From the NCBI RefSeq assembly GCF_002250655.1, contig NZ_NOZR01000012.1, positions 1-64,000 of the forward strand: 64,000 nt of DNA. The letters are read 5' to 3'. Below are positions 1 through 7,976 of this stretch, piece after piece (the stretch's first letter is position 1; each line of letters opens with the position of its first letter). A program made the translations under genes and the position numbers. The stretch is from Mycolicibacterium sphagni. Its GTDB lineage: Bacteria > Actinomycetota > Actinomycetes > Mycobacteriales > Mycobacteriaceae. The notes under the pieces were generated by a model. It was not told where the DNA came from. It was given only the letters and a program-made list of their open reading frames with translations, and searched no databases.

Positions 1-32
1 GGGGGCGCCCCCCCGGGGGTTCCGGTTTCGCT

Positions 33-62
33 GGGGCGGGGGTTCTCCATCCCCCCCGCCCC
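33..62 (-). terminator. GC-rich hairpin downstream of the LpqH-like gene
   Basis: A perfect 10-bp inverted repeat (33-42 and 53-62, GGGGCGGGGG against CCCCCGCCCC) lies 20 bp beyond the stop codon of the lipoprotein gene at 84-581. There is no U-tract, which is common for mycobacterial intrinsic terminators. The first 20 bases of the window are also G/C homopolymer runs, so sequence quality at the edge is a small concern. Confidence 0.4.
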
Positions 63-83
63 TGGCCCGGCCTGATGGTCACG

Positions 84-581
84 TCACTTGCAGGTGACGG
101 TGATTTCGAAGTTCTTGCTGATCATGCCTGCCATGGGGTTCTTCATGTCCGCGCCGGCTGCCTGACCGGTGATCGTGTAGGTGTTGCCGTCCACTTTCAC
201 GTCCGCAGAACCGGTCTTCATGCCCATGTTGTCGCTCACCGCGAGGGCGTTGCCGTCGACGACCATCCCAAGCGACTGGACTTTCGGCGGCTGACCGTCG
301 GCCATCACCACACCCAGCCCCTGCTGACCACCCACGGCCGCACTGGCGATGTTGATCGTGCTGCCCTGCTTGACGCACGTCACGGAGTTCAGATCCAGGC
401 CCTGCAGATCGCTTCCGTCGACCTTGACCGAGGTCTTCCCAGCGGAGGCCACCGCGACGCTGGTGGGCGCGGAACCCGTCGCCGAGCTGGTGCCCTTGCT
501 GCTGCTGTTGTTGTCGGAGCAAGCCATCAGCAGCATGCTGCAGCCAACGACGCCGACACCGACCGCGAGAATTCGCTTCAC
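84..581 (-). CDS. LpqH (19 kDa antigen) family lipoprotein
   Basis: 165 aa. A lipoprotein signal peptide is visible: basic MKR start, hydrophobic stretch and lipobox LMAC with the acylated cysteine at residue 21. A Ser/Thr-rich linker follows (about 22-47) and then a compact beta-rich domain holding two cysteines, C69 and C164, as in the LpqH family where they form a disulfide. The product should be a triacylated surface lipoprotein of the mycobacterial envelope. Family members are TLR2 agonists and possible carriers of small ligands; the ligand is unknown. The gene stands alone and is divergent from the DUF559 gene. It is a paralogue-level call and orthology to Mtb lpqH is not claimed. Confidence 0.85.
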   Translation of the reverse strand: MKRILAVGVGVVGCSMLLMACSDNNSSSKGTSSATGSAPTSVAVASAGKTSVKVDGSDLQGLDLNSVTCVKQGSTINIASAAVGGQQGLGVVMADGQPPKVQSLGMVVDGNALAVSDNMGMKTGSADVKVDGNTYTITGQAAGADMKNPMAGMISKNFEITVTCK

Positions 582-686
582 CTGTGTTCCCTTCGTTCGC
601 GCGGCGCCTCGGTGGCACCGTCACGAGCCAAGTACAGATGGTGGTCGTGGCTACCGATTCCAAACTTTTCGCGGCCTGGATGTCGT

Positions 687-749
687 CGAGATCGACATCA
701 GCGTGCGGTCTACTCCCATTTTCACGCGCTAGCGTGGATCTCGGTGACT
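687..749. repeat. 63-bp direct repeat, copy 1 (upstream of the DUF559 gene)
   Basis: This stretch matches 1616-1678 base for base over 63 positions without gaps, with 12 differences by hand count (about 81% identity). The last 30 bases, beginning TTTCACGCGC, differ at only 3 positions. Each copy has an internal inverted repeat (CGAGATC at the left end, GATCTCG near the right end). Copy 1 sits in the promoter region of the DUF559 gene, ending 28 bp before its start codon. Confidence 0.8.
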
Positions 750-777
750 TGTCGGTGGTGTGCGTCAGCATCCAGGT

Positions 778-1635
778 ATGAATCGAGTGTTCCTCGGTAC
801 CGAAGCCATCGCGTCGGGGCAGCTCACCGAGCACGAGTTGCGCCGCTGGCATCGCTGCGTCTACCCCGACGTATACGTGCCGAAGTCCGCCGATCTGTCT
901 CTGCGCGACCGGGCGTGGGCTGCCTGGTTATGGTCGAAGCGACGTGCGGTCGTCGCCGGCGTTGCCGCAGCGGCATTGCATGGCTCGAACTGGATTGACG
1001 CGAACGAGCCAATCGAGTTGATCGCTCCGAGCGCCAGACGCCATCAGGGATTGATTGTGAGGAACGAGACGCTCGCGGACGGCGAGGTCACCAGCGTGGG
1101 CGGAGTGCCGGTTACCACGCCGGCACGAACAGCTTTCGATCTTGGCCGTCATCTGCCTGCGACGACTGTCACCGCGCGGCTCGACGCACTGATGCGCGCC
1201 ACTTCGTTCTCGGTCGACCAGGTCACACAGCTGGCGCTACGCCATCCGGGCGCACGTGGAGTACGACAACTAAGAGCCGTTCTCCCGCTTGTTGACGGTG
1301 GTGCAGCATCGCCGAAAGAGACCTGGCTGCGAATGTTGCTCGTAGAAGCGGGCTTTCCGTCGCCAACCACACAGATACCTGTCGCGGACGGCTGGCGTCT
1401 GCTGGCCGTCCTCGACATGGGCTGGGAGGACATCAAAGTCGCCGCCGAGTACGACGGCGATCACCACCGATCAATCCGAGCCCAGTACGTCAAGGATCGG
1501 CGTCGGCTACGCCGTCTCGAGGAGCTGGGCTGGATTGTGATTCGCGTGATCGACGAGGACCGCCCAAACGACATCCTCAGACAGGTACGTGAAGCATTCC
1601 GACGTCGAACCTCACCGAGATCGACGGTGGCGTGA
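778..1635 (+). CDS. DUF559 / AbiEi-type antitoxin-like protein
   Basis: 285 aa. This is a common mycobacterial family: an N-terminal helix-turn-helix-like region (about 10-60, with the family start MNRVFLGTEAIASG), a middle AbiEi-like region, and a C-terminal DUF559 domain related to the Vsr-type PD-(D/E)XK nuclease fold, where AAEYDGDHH (about residues 224-232) and the following RRLRRLEELGW stretch are typical. The ATG at 778 was chosen over an in-frame GTG at 760 because it matches the usual family N-terminus. AbiEi relatives are antitoxins or regulators, but no toxin (AbiEii) is next to it, so a toxin-antitoxin role is not supported here. Two copies of a 63-bp repeat flank the gene, and the second overlaps its last codons. 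Confidence 0.8.
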   Translation: MNRVFLGTEAIASGQLTEHELRRWHRCVYPDVYVPKSADLSLRDRAWAAWLWSKRRAVVAGVAAAALHGSNWIDANEPIELIAPSARRHQGLIVRNETLADGEVTSVGGVPVTTPARTAFDLGRHLPATTVTARLDALMRATSFSVDQVTQLALRHPGARGVRQLRAVLPLVDGGAASPKETWLRMLLVEAGFPSPTTQIPVADGWRLLAVLDMGWEDIKVAAEYDGDHHRSIRAQYVKDRRRLRRLEELGWIVIRVIDEDRPNDILRQVREAFRRRTSPRSTVA

Positions 1636-1678
1636 GGTCTACGTGCACTTTCACGCGCCAGCGTCGATCTCGGGGACT
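1616..1678. repeat. 63-bp direct repeat, copy 2 (3' end of the DUF559 gene)
   Basis: Copy 2 covers the last codons and stop of the DUF559 gene and runs into the gap before the amidohydrolase. It can also fold: 1615-1632 pairs with 1656-1673 over 18 positions with one mismatch, putting the stop codon just inside the loop, so it may act as a terminator for this gene and the convergent amidohydrolase. Confidence 0.75.
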
Positions 1679-1691
1679 CAGGGACGAGGAC

Positions 1692-2954
1692 TTATGCCTT
1701 GGTGAGCTGCTTTTCGGCGTAGCGGGCAGCCCATTCCTTGCGCGGACGGATCGTGGTGTCGACATCGGTCGCCGTCGCGCGCAGCGCGGCCACCGTCGTC
1801 TCCTCACGTGCCTTGCGCGCGAACGGATCCCATCCGAAGAACCGGCAGGAGTTCTCCCACGTGATCTTGTTGATGTCGGAATCGTCGGCGCCCGCCGCGT
1901 TCAGCTCCGCGAGGACCTGCTCGGGTGCGTCGGGCCAGAAGCAGTCCGAGTGCGGGTAGTCGCACTCCCAGGCGATAATGTCGATGCCGATCTCGTGCCG
2001 CAGTTTCAACGACGTCTTGTCGGTGACGTAGCAGGCCAGCGAATGCTCGCGGAAGACATCGCTGGGCAGCTTGTCGCCGAAGTCGCGGCGCAGCCACTTC
2101 TGGTTGGTGTAGTGCCGGTCGCTGCGATCCAGATAGAACGGGATCCAGCCGATGCCGCCCTCGGAGAACGCGAACTTCAAATCGGGATAGTTGCGCATCG
2201 CCGGGCCCCACAACAGGTCCTGTGCACACATGGCCGACACCTGGGTGGCCAGGATGATCATGTTGTCGATCGGTGCGTTGGGCGCCATGCTGATCGCGCC
2301 GAAGCCGGTGCCGATGTGCAGGCACATCACCACGTTCTCCTCGGACAGCGTCCGGAACACCGGACCCCAGTAGTCGTCATCGTGGTAGCTCGGCAGGCCC
2401 TCCAGATGCGGAAGCTCGGGCATGGTCACCGCCCGACAGCCCTTGGCCGCGACACGGCGGATCTCGTCGCACATCGCCTCGGGATTCCAGGTCGGCAGGA
2501 TGGCGATCGGGATGAAGCGGTCCGGGTAGGAGCCGGCCCACTCATCGATGTGCCAGTCGTTGTATGCCGACACCATCACCAGGGTGATGTTCTCGCGCGT
2601 CATGTTCAGGTGGCGGGCGGAGAACCCGGTGAACGTCGGGAAGCACATCGAGGCCAGAATCCCGTTGCGGTTCATGTCCCGAACCCGCTCGTGCACGTCG
2701 TAGACCCCGGGGCGCATCTCGGCGAAGCCGGCAGGGTCGCGGCCCCACTCCTCGGCCGGCCACGACACCACGGCATTGAGGCCGCTGACGCCCTGCGGGC
2801 GACCCTGATACATCCACTGGTCGACACCCTTGTCGTCGGTGACGACGATGGGCGCCTCGGGCTTGTACTTGGCGGGGACATGGTTGAGGAACATGTCCGG
2901 GGGCTCGACCACGTGGTCGTCAATGCTCACCAGGATCAGGTCGTCGACGTTCAT
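1692..2954 (-). CDS. Amidohydrolase family (ACMSD-like) metal-dependent hydrolase
   Basis: 420 aa with start ATG at 2954. The N-terminus reads VSIDDHVVEPPDMF, the D-x-H metal-site motif of the Amidohydro_2 (aminocarboxymuconate-semialdehyde-decarboxylase-like) TIM-barrel family. Further expected metal or active-site segments are CLHIGTG in the middle, EGGIGWIPF, and ECDYPHSDCFW near the C-terminus. Mycobacteria carry many of these paralogues, often beside sterol or aromatic catabolic genes; the substrate cannot be read from sequence. It is divergent from the AraC regulator, which may control it. A longer N-terminus (to 3026) is open but would run through the shared promoter region and lacks family character. 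Confidence 0.85.
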   Translation of the reverse strand: MNVDDLILVSIDDHVVEPPDMFLNHVPAKYKPEAPIVVTDDKGVDQWMYQGRPQGVSGLNAVVSWPAEEWGRDPAGFAEMRPGVYDVHERVRDMNRNGILASMCFPTFTGFSARHLNMTRENITLVMVSAYNDWHIDEWAGSYPDRFIPIAILPTWNPEAMCDEIRRVAAKGCRAVTMPELPHLEGLPSYHDDDYWGPVFRTLSEENVVMCLHIGTGFGAISMAPNAPIDNMIILATQVSAMCAQDLLWGPAMRNYPDLKFAFSEGGIGWIPFYLDRSDRHYTNQKWLRRDFGDKLPSDVFREHSLACYVTDKTSLKLRHEIGIDIIAWECDYPHSDCFWPDAPEQVLAELNAAGADDSDINKITWENSCRFFGWDPFARKAREETTVAALRATATDVDTTIRPRKEWAARYAEKQLTKA

Positions 2955-2979
2955 GGCTTTAGTTGTACCCTCGATATTC

Positions 2980-3840
2980 GTGACCGTCTCCGCACATTCG
3001 GCCAGAGACTTGGCCGGAACGGCCAAAATTCGTCCGGGCGCTCAACCGGCCAACATCGGCCAGGTGGAGCTGCGCCGTGGCGGGCGGGTCCTGGCCGGCA
3101 GCTATCTCTACGAGGGCGAACTGCTGGTCACCGGCTGGCATTTCCATGATGTGCACCAGATCGAGTACGCGATCGGCGGGGTGGTCGAGGTCGAGACGGA
3201 CTCGGGGCACTATCTGCTGCCGCCCCAACAGGCGGCCTGGATCCCGGCCGGGCTGGAACACCAGGCCACCATGAACCCGTCGGTGAAGACGCTCGCCGTG
3301 ATGTTCGACCCGGAGCTCATCCCCGCCGCCGGTGACCGGGCCCGAATCCTGGCCGTCTCCCCGCTGATCCGGGAGATGATGCTGTACGCATTGCGTTGGC
3401 CGATCTACCGGGGCGGCGGTGATGACACCTCTGACGCGTTCTTCCGCACACTGGCCAATCTGGTCGCCGAAGCGCTGGATCACGAAGCGCCGCTGAGTCT
3501 TCCGAGTTCTCACGACCCTGTTGTCGCGGCAGCGATGGCTTACACCAAGGAACACTTGCAGTCGGTCACCCTTGCGGAGGTGTGCCGGGCCGTCGCGGTG
3601 TCGGAGCGCACACTGCGGCGTCAGTTTCAGAGTGAAGCCGAGATATCTTGGCGCACTTATTTATTACACGCCAGGATGCTCCGGGCGATGGCCCTGCTGG
3701 CCGCTCCCCTGCAGACGGTTCAACAGACCGCGACGGCGGTCGGCTTCGACAGCGTCGGCTCATTCACCCGGGCCTTCAGTCAGTTCTGCGGGGAAACCCC
3801 GTCGTCATACCGACGACGCGTCACCTGCACCAGTCCCTGA
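2980..3840 (+). CDS. AraC-family transcriptional regulator
   Basis: 286 aa if read from GTG 2980. An N-terminal cupin-like effector domain (GWHFHDVHQIEYAIGG and the AAWIPAGLEHQ segment) is followed by a C-terminal double helix-turn-helix: VTLAEVCRAVAVSERTLRRQF for the first helix pair and VQQTATAVGFDSVGSFTRAF for the second, the AraC signature. It probably senses a small molecule and controls the divergent amidohydrolase. The start is uncertain: ATG 2953 overlaps the divergent start codon and leaves no promoter room, GTG 2980 is a compromise, and GTG 3064 (258 aa) lies just after a set of four CGGCCAR repeats and would free that region to act as operator. Confidence 0.85.
   Translation: MTVSAHSARDLAGTAKIRPGAQPANIGQVELRRGGRVLAGSYLYEGELLVTGWHFHDVHQIEYAIGGVVEVETDSGHYLLPPQQAAWIPAGLEHQATMNPSVKTLAVMFDPELIPAAGDRARILAVSPLIREMMLYALRWPIYRGGGDDTSDAFFRTLANLVAEALDHEAPLSLPSSHDPVVAAAMAYTKEHLQSVTLAEVCRAVAVSERTLRRQFQSEAEISWRTYLLHARMLRAMALLAAPLQTVQQTATAVGFDSVGSFTRAFSQFCGETPSSYRRRVTCTSP
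2999..3063. promoter_or_regulatory. Cluster of CGGCCAR repeats between amidohydrolase and AraC gene
   Basis: CGGCCAR occurs at 2999-3005, 3020-3026, 3047-3053 and 3057-3063, and 3010-3016 is the inverted form of 3020-3026 around a GAA centre (TTGGCCG-GAA-CGGCCAA). Direct repeats spaced by about two or more helical turns are typical of AraC-family binding sites. If the AraC gene starts at 2980 this lies inside its coding sequence, so the assignment depends on the start. Confidence 0.35.
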
Positions 3841-4040
3841 TCCGACCCTGCGTTCGTGCCAGCGCAGACGCAACAACAACAACCCGCGGTGCGCCTCGAA
3901 CCCCAGCGACAACGGGTGTCGCCAAGGGCCCGATCGTGATCGCCGTGTCTGTGTCACCACTCCACTGTGCCAGCCGGCAGACACCGGCCGCCGCGCCACA
4001 CGGCCCGATGTGGTGGTTGTCACCTGAAGTTCGTTGTCTG

Positions 4041-4739
4041 TCAAGAATCCTCGTCGGTGCCCGAGATCGCCGCGACCAGCACGCCTAGTTCGCCACCGGC
4101 GGCGCCACGAATTTCTCGGCCGGCCCGCTTGGCCGACTCGGTGACGTCACCACGGGCAGCGACGGCGGTCGCGCGCAATTCTTCGATGTTGCGGCCCAGC
4201 GCTTCCCGAACATTGTCGCCCTGGGAGGCGGCCGTCGCCACCGCGAAGGCGCCGTCGAGGGCCGAGCCGGCCACAGTGCCCTGGGCGGAGGCCAGCGAAC
4301 CGGCGACCTCGCCGGCATATCCGAGGACCGCCACCGGCAGGGTCGCCTGATGGCCGATGTAGCTGATGACGGCCGCGCGGAGGCGGCCGCCGGCCTCGCT
4401 GAGCACTTCCTGAACGCCCGTGCCGGTGCGTTCCCAGGCTGAGGCGATGGTCGCACCGTCCTGAATGGCACCGGCGAACGTCGCGGGTGCGTGAGCGATC
4501 GCGGTGGTGACATCGGTTGCCGCATCGACTAATTGGCTGCTGACTGCCTGGCCGACGGCGATCTGGCGTTCGAAGACCTGGCGGATGACGATGTTCGTCC
4601 GCGGTTCCCGCTCGCCGTCGCCGACCGTCTCGCCCGGCAGGAGCGCCTCATCGGGCTCTACGGTGATTGCGGGCGCTATAACATCGTCGATGGTCGGAAC
4701 GGCGTCGACTGTTTCGGACTCGGTCGTGGATTCAGGCAT
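4041..4739 (-). CDS. Conserved hypothetical protein, Ala-rich helical
   Basis: 232 aa from ATG 4739 (MPESTTESETVDAV). I do not recognise the family with certainty. The N-terminal ~55 residues are acidic and Pro/Val/Thr-rich; the rest is Ala/Gly-rich and helical, with long amphipathic stretches (from about NIVIRQVFERQIAVGQAV to the C-terminus) that could form coiled coils or associate with a membrane surface. No signal peptide and no clear transmembrane segment are seen. The frame stays open to 4877, but the extra residues are basic and low in quality, so the inner ATG was preferred. It is divergent from the secreted protein gene at 4953. The roughly 200-bp gap between it and the AraC gene (3841-4040) holds nothing I can support. 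Confidence 0.6.
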   Translation of the reverse strand: MPESTTESETVDAVPTIDDVIAPAITVEPDEALLPGETVGDGEREPRTNIVIRQVFERQIAVGQAVSSQLVDAATDVTTAIAHAPATFAGAIQDGATIASAWERTGTGVQEVLSEAGGRLRAAVISYIGHQATLPVAVLGYAGEVAGSLASAQGTVAGSALDGAFAVATAASQGDNVREALGRNIEELRATAVAARGDVTESAKRAGREIRGAAGGELGVLVAAISGTDEDS

Positions 4740-4939
4740 GGTGCCAGTCAACCCGTCCGGGCCTACCGGGCGATATCGCCGAAGTGACGGGCGGGGCTCC
4801 GGCAGGCGAAGAGAAGGCAGCCGACTTTCAGCGGCTACCAGCCTGGCCCAAGCTTTCATACAGCAGTTTGCCAGCAATGGGTTTTATTCTCAGCTTCCGC
4901 GTCCCGGCGATTGTGACGCGCCACGTCGGTGCTTGCGCT

Positions 4940-4945
4940 GGAGGT
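4940..4945 (+). promoter_or_regulatory. Ribosome binding site that decides a TTG start
   Basis: GGAGGT at 4940-4945 lies 7 nt before TTG 4953. It selects TTG 4953 rather than the upstream in-frame GTG 4929, and this start gives a clean signal peptide. Confidence 0.75.
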
Positions 4946-4952
4946 CATCGCT

Positions 4953-5387
4953 TTGACAAAGCTCACTCGTCTCGGACTAGGACTCGGACTCGTCGGTGCC
5001 ATGTCGCTGACCCTCGGATCTGGGGTCGCGCTCGCCGACGACTATGCCGGCCAGACCTACTCGGCTGCCTCCTCGGCCATCAGCGGCGCCGGCAAGAAGC
5101 CCGTGATTGCGACCTCTGTCGGTAATGCCCTGAGCCAGGGCGACTGCGTGGTGACCCGCTCGCAGTCCGCGCCGTGGCTCAAAGGTGACAACTTCTCCCC
5201 GGTCACCGACACGGTGCTGCTGTACCTGAACTGCAATGCCAAGCTTGCTACCGCCGGTCAGTCCGGCAACTCGCTGGCCAGTCCTGAAGGCGCGGCCGAA
5301 AAGGCCGCCGAGGATCAGCAGGCCGCCCAGCAGGCGGCCGCCCAGCAGAGCCAGTCGAGCGAGCTCGCCACCCCCGGCGGCAACTGA
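4953..5387 (+). CDS. Small secreted protein with PASTA-like segment
   Basis: 144 aa from the TTG at 4953. The signal peptide runs MTKLTRLGLGLGLVG to a cleavage site after GVALA, just before DDYAG. The mature part begins with YAGQTYSAASSAISGAGKKPVIATSVG, which resembles one PASTA-type repeat by eye (not verified), and carries a cysteine pair (DCVV and LNCNA). The last ~35 residues are a Gln/Ala-rich low-complexity tail. It is likely an exported cell-wall-associated protein of unknown function, of a kind common in mycobacteria. A 9-bp hairpin follows the gene, which suggests it is a single transcription unit. Confidence 0.75.
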   Translation: MTKLTRLGLGLGLVGAMSLTLGSGVALADDYAGQTYSAASSAISGAGKKPVIATSVGNALSQGDCVVTRSQSAPWLKGDNFSPVTDTVLLYLNCNAKLATAGQSGNSLASPEGAAEKAAEDQQAAQQAAAQQSQSSELATPGGN

Positions 5388-5404
5388 CGACCTCGCGCGT
5401 CGGC

Positions 5405-5429
5405 TTGCCGCCACGACTGTTGGCGGCAA
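5405..5429 (+). terminator. Hairpin after the small secreted protein
   Basis: Perfect 9-bp inverted repeat TTGCCGCCA / TGGCGGCAA (5405-5413, 5421-5429) with a 7-nt loop, 17 bp after the stop at 5387 and 12 bp before the amidase start. No U-tract. Confidence 0.5.
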
Positions 5430-5441
5430 AGATCCGTGGCA

Positions 5442-6911
5442 ATGAATGCACGACACGCCGCTGAACTCGCCGATCTCGATGCCATCGGACAAGCCGCACT
5501 GGCCGCTGCCGGTGATCTTTCAGCCCTAGAACTGCTCGACGCGGCCATCGCCCGCACCGAAGCCGCTCGCGGGCTCAACGCCGTCATCACCGATCTTTTC
5601 GAACGCGGGCGCGAACAAGCCGTCGCGCTCGACGAATCGGGCACGCTGCGCAGCGGTGCGGCCGGCCCGCTGGCCGGAGTTCCGTTCCTGCTCAAGGATC
5701 TTGGCGCGTCGCTGGCCGGCGCACGCGAGGCGATGGGTTCGCGGGCGCTGCAAAACCACGTCGCGTCCCACACCGCGTGGATCGTCGAGCGCTACCTGGC
5801 GGCCGGTCTCGTGGTGTTCGGCAAGACAAACACGCCTGAGTGGGGCAACCACTGCACCACCGAGCCCGCACTGTTCGGCCGCACCACCAATCCGTGGTCG
5901 CCCGACATCACCCCGGGAGGGTCCAGCGGCGGTTCGGCCGCTGCGGTGGCCGCGGGGATCGTGCCTGCCGCGTCAGGCGGCGACGGAACCGGCTCGATCC
6001 GTGTGCCCGCGGCTTGCTGCGGACTGGTCGGGCTCAAACCCCGGCGTGCCCGTACGTCATTCTCGCCGTCCGGGCACCTACTGGAGGGTCTGGCCGTCGA
6101 GCATGCACTGACCCGCACTGTCCGCGACAGCGCCGCCCTGCTCGACGCGGTGACGGGCGGCGCGCCCGGTGACCCGTACAACGCACCGTTGCCGGAAACA
6201 ACGTTCCTGGACGCCATCGGCCGGCCACCGGCACCGCAGCGGATCATGATCGCCACACACTCACCGTTCCCGGCGCCCCCGACCGATCCACGGGTGGCGG
6301 CGGCCGTCGAATCTGCCGGGCGCACACTGGAATCCATCGGACATCACATCGAGCCGGGAGCGCCAGGTTTCGACGCCGGCGCCGTGGCCGACGCGATCTC
6401 GGTACTGCACAACGTCAGCAATGTGCAGTTGTACAACTTCGCCACATCACACCTCGGCCGCGACCCACGCGAGGACGAATTCGAGCCCAGCAGTTGGGTG
6501 ATGATGCGCGAAGGCTTCACCACGACCGGCGTCGACCATGCCGACGCCATCGACACCATTCACAGCCAAACTCGCCAATTCGTCGAGGGAATGGGCGCCC
6601 ACGATGTGCTGCTGGTGCCGACCCTGCTGGCACCGCCGCCAGGCTTCGGCATCCTGGACCAACCCCGAGGCACCACCCGGGCTTTCTTCGACGTCGAGTT
6701 CGCGCACACCGGGTGGACCACCATGGGCAATGTGACCGGCTGGGCGGCGATCTCGCTCCCGCTGGCCGTCACCGAGGACGGCCTGCCGATCGGGGTTCAG
6801 CTGATGGCACCCGATGAAGCGATCCTGCTGCAGTTGGCCGCCCAGCTCGAGCAGGCCGTGCCCTGGGCGCAGCGGCGTCCGCCGGGCTGGCTGGGCGCGC
6901 CGGCGTCCTGA
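5442..6911 (+). CDS. Amidase (amidase signature family)
   Basis: 489 aa, the usual length for the family. The Ser-cis-Ser-Lys triad is visible: Lys85 in PFLLKDLG, the cis-Ser161 in the glycine-rich PGGSSGGSAAA loop, and nucleophile Ser185 in GTGSIRVPAACCG; the 24-residue spacing of the two serines is as in known family members. It should hydrolyse carboxylic amides to acid and ammonia in the cytosol; the substrate is unknown. The start is ambiguous between GTG 5436 and ATG 5442, with no clear ribosome binding site. The downstream hydrolase gene (56 bp gap) may be co-transcribed. Confidence 0.9.
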   Translation: MNARHAAELADLDAIGQAALAAAGDLSALELLDAAIARTEAARGLNAVITDLFERGREQAVALDESGTLRSGAAGPLAGVPFLLKDLGASLAGAREAMGSRALQNHVASHTAWIVERYLAAGLVVFGKTNTPEWGNHCTTEPALFGRTTNPWSPDITPGGSSGGSAAAVAAGIVPAASGGDGTGSIRVPAACCGLVGLKPRRARTSFSPSGHLLEGLAVEHALTRTVRDSAALLDAVTGGAPGDPYNAPLPETTFLDAIGRPPAPQRIMIATHSPFPAPPTDPRVAAAVESAGRTLESIGHHIEPGAPGFDAGAVADAISVLHNVSNVQLYNFATSHLGRDPREDEFEPSSWVMMREGFTTTGVDHADAIDTIHSQTRQFVEGMGAHDVLLVPTLLAPPPGFGILDQPRGTTRAFFDVEFAHTGWTTMGNVTGWAAISLPLAVTEDGLPIGVQLMAPDEAILLQLAAQLEQAVPWAQRRPPGWLGAPAS

Positions 6912-6967
6912 CTAGTGCGCCTGGGCGAACCGCACAGTGGCCGTCGCCCGCGTGACACACTGTGCCC

Positions 6968-7885
6968 ATGGTTGTCTCTATCGCTCGTCCGAAGCTGGAA
7001 GGCAATATCGCTGTCGGCGAGGACCGCCAGATCGGCTTCGCCGAATTCGGCAGCGCCCAAGGCCGGGCCGTGTTCTGGCTGCACGGCACACCGGGCGCCC
7101 GACGCCAGATTCCGATGGAAGCCCGAGTGTTCGCCGAACAGAACGACATCCGGCTCATCGGTGTCGACCGGCCGGGAATCGGAGCCTCGACCCCGTTCCA
7201 ATACGACAATGTGCTGGCCTTCGCCAGCGACCTGGCGATCATCGCGGACACCCTCGGCGTCGACAAGATGGCCGTCGTCGGGTTGTCCGGCGGCGGCCCG
7301 TACACGCTGGGCTGCGCGACGGCAATGCCCGACCGGATCGTGGCGGCGGCGGTGCTGGGAGGGGTGGCACCTACCGTCGGTCCGGACGCAATCGGCGGCG
7401 GGTTGATGAAGATAGGCACAGCCGCTGCTCCGCTCATCGAGCTGGCGGGAGCGCCGCTGCGACTGGCGGCGGTCAGTCTGATCCGGTTGATCAAGCCGGT
7501 GGCCGAGCCCGCCCTCTACATCTACGCCGGGATCTCCCCCGAAGGCGACCGCAAGATGCTCGTCCGCCCCGAATTCAAGGCCATGTTCCTCGACGACCTG
7601 CTCAACGGCAGTCGCAAGCAGCTGGCGGCGCCGTTCGCCGACGTCGTGGTGTTCGCCCGGGACTGGGGTTTCCGGCTCGACGAGGTCAAGGTGCCGGTCC
7701 GGTGGTGGCATGGCGACCGCGACCACATTGTGCCGTTCGCGCACGGCCAGCATGTGGTGGCCAGGCTGCCCGATGCCGAGCTCCACGAACTGCCCGGTGA
7801 AAGTCACCTGGCCGGCCTGGGTCGCGCCGAGGACATCCTGCGGACCATGATGGAACTCTGGGATCGCGACGAATCCGTAACCTAA
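6968..7885 (+). CDS. Alpha/beta hydrolase
   Basis: 305 aa from ATG 6968 (GTG 6962 is in frame two codons earlier). Fold landmarks are in order: oxyanion HGTPG at 39-43, nucleophile elbow GLSGGG with Ser108, an acid in the GDRDH segment late in the chain, and the catalytic His280 in GESHLAGLG. No signal peptide. It is a cytosolic esterase, lipase or epoxide-hydrolase-like enzyme of unknown substrate. It follows the amidase on the same strand and ends before a strong bidirectional hairpin. Confidence 0.85.
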   Translation: MVVSIARPKLEGNIAVGEDRQIGFAEFGSAQGRAVFWLHGTPGARRQIPMEARVFAEQNDIRLIGVDRPGIGASTPFQYDNVLAFASDLAIIADTLGVDKMAVVGLSGGGPYTLGCATAMPDRIVAAAVLGGVAPTVGPDAIGGGLMKIGTAAAPLIELAGAPLRLAAVSLIRLIKPVAEPALYIYAGISPEGDRKMLVRPEFKAMFLDDLLNGSRKQLAAPFADVVVFARDWGFRLDEVKVPVRWWHGDRDHIVPFAHGQHVVARLPDAELHELPGESHLAGLGRAEDILRTMMELWDRDESVT

Positions 7886-7929
7886 TTGCGGTGGATTCGC
7901 TTCGCGGACAACCGATCTGAACCGTCTGT

Positions 7930-7964
7930 CCCGCGCCGCGCTGGGTTATCCGGCGCGGCGCGGG
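7930..7964. terminator. Bidirectional terminator hairpin
   Basis: Perfect 12-bp inverted repeat CCCGCGCCGCGC / GCGCGGCGCGGG (7930-7941, 7953-7964) with an 11-nt loop, between the convergent hydrolase (ends 7885) and the secreted protein (ends 7977). Confidence 0.65.
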
Positions 7965-7976
7965 CAGCGGGTGGTG

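Noticed and set aside
1-20. G and C homopolymer runs at the very start
   Set aside because: Could be real GC-rich intergenic DNA or an assembly edge effect; nothing more can be said.
1632-3149. 505-codon open frame on the + strand
   Set aside because: It is antisense to the amidohydrolase, with His/Arg/Val-rich composition typical of a mirror frame in GC-rich DNA and no family features.
3805-4044. 79-codon frame in the gap after the AraC gene
   Set aside because: Low-complexity basic sequence that overlaps the AraC 3' end; no ribosome binding site or family character.
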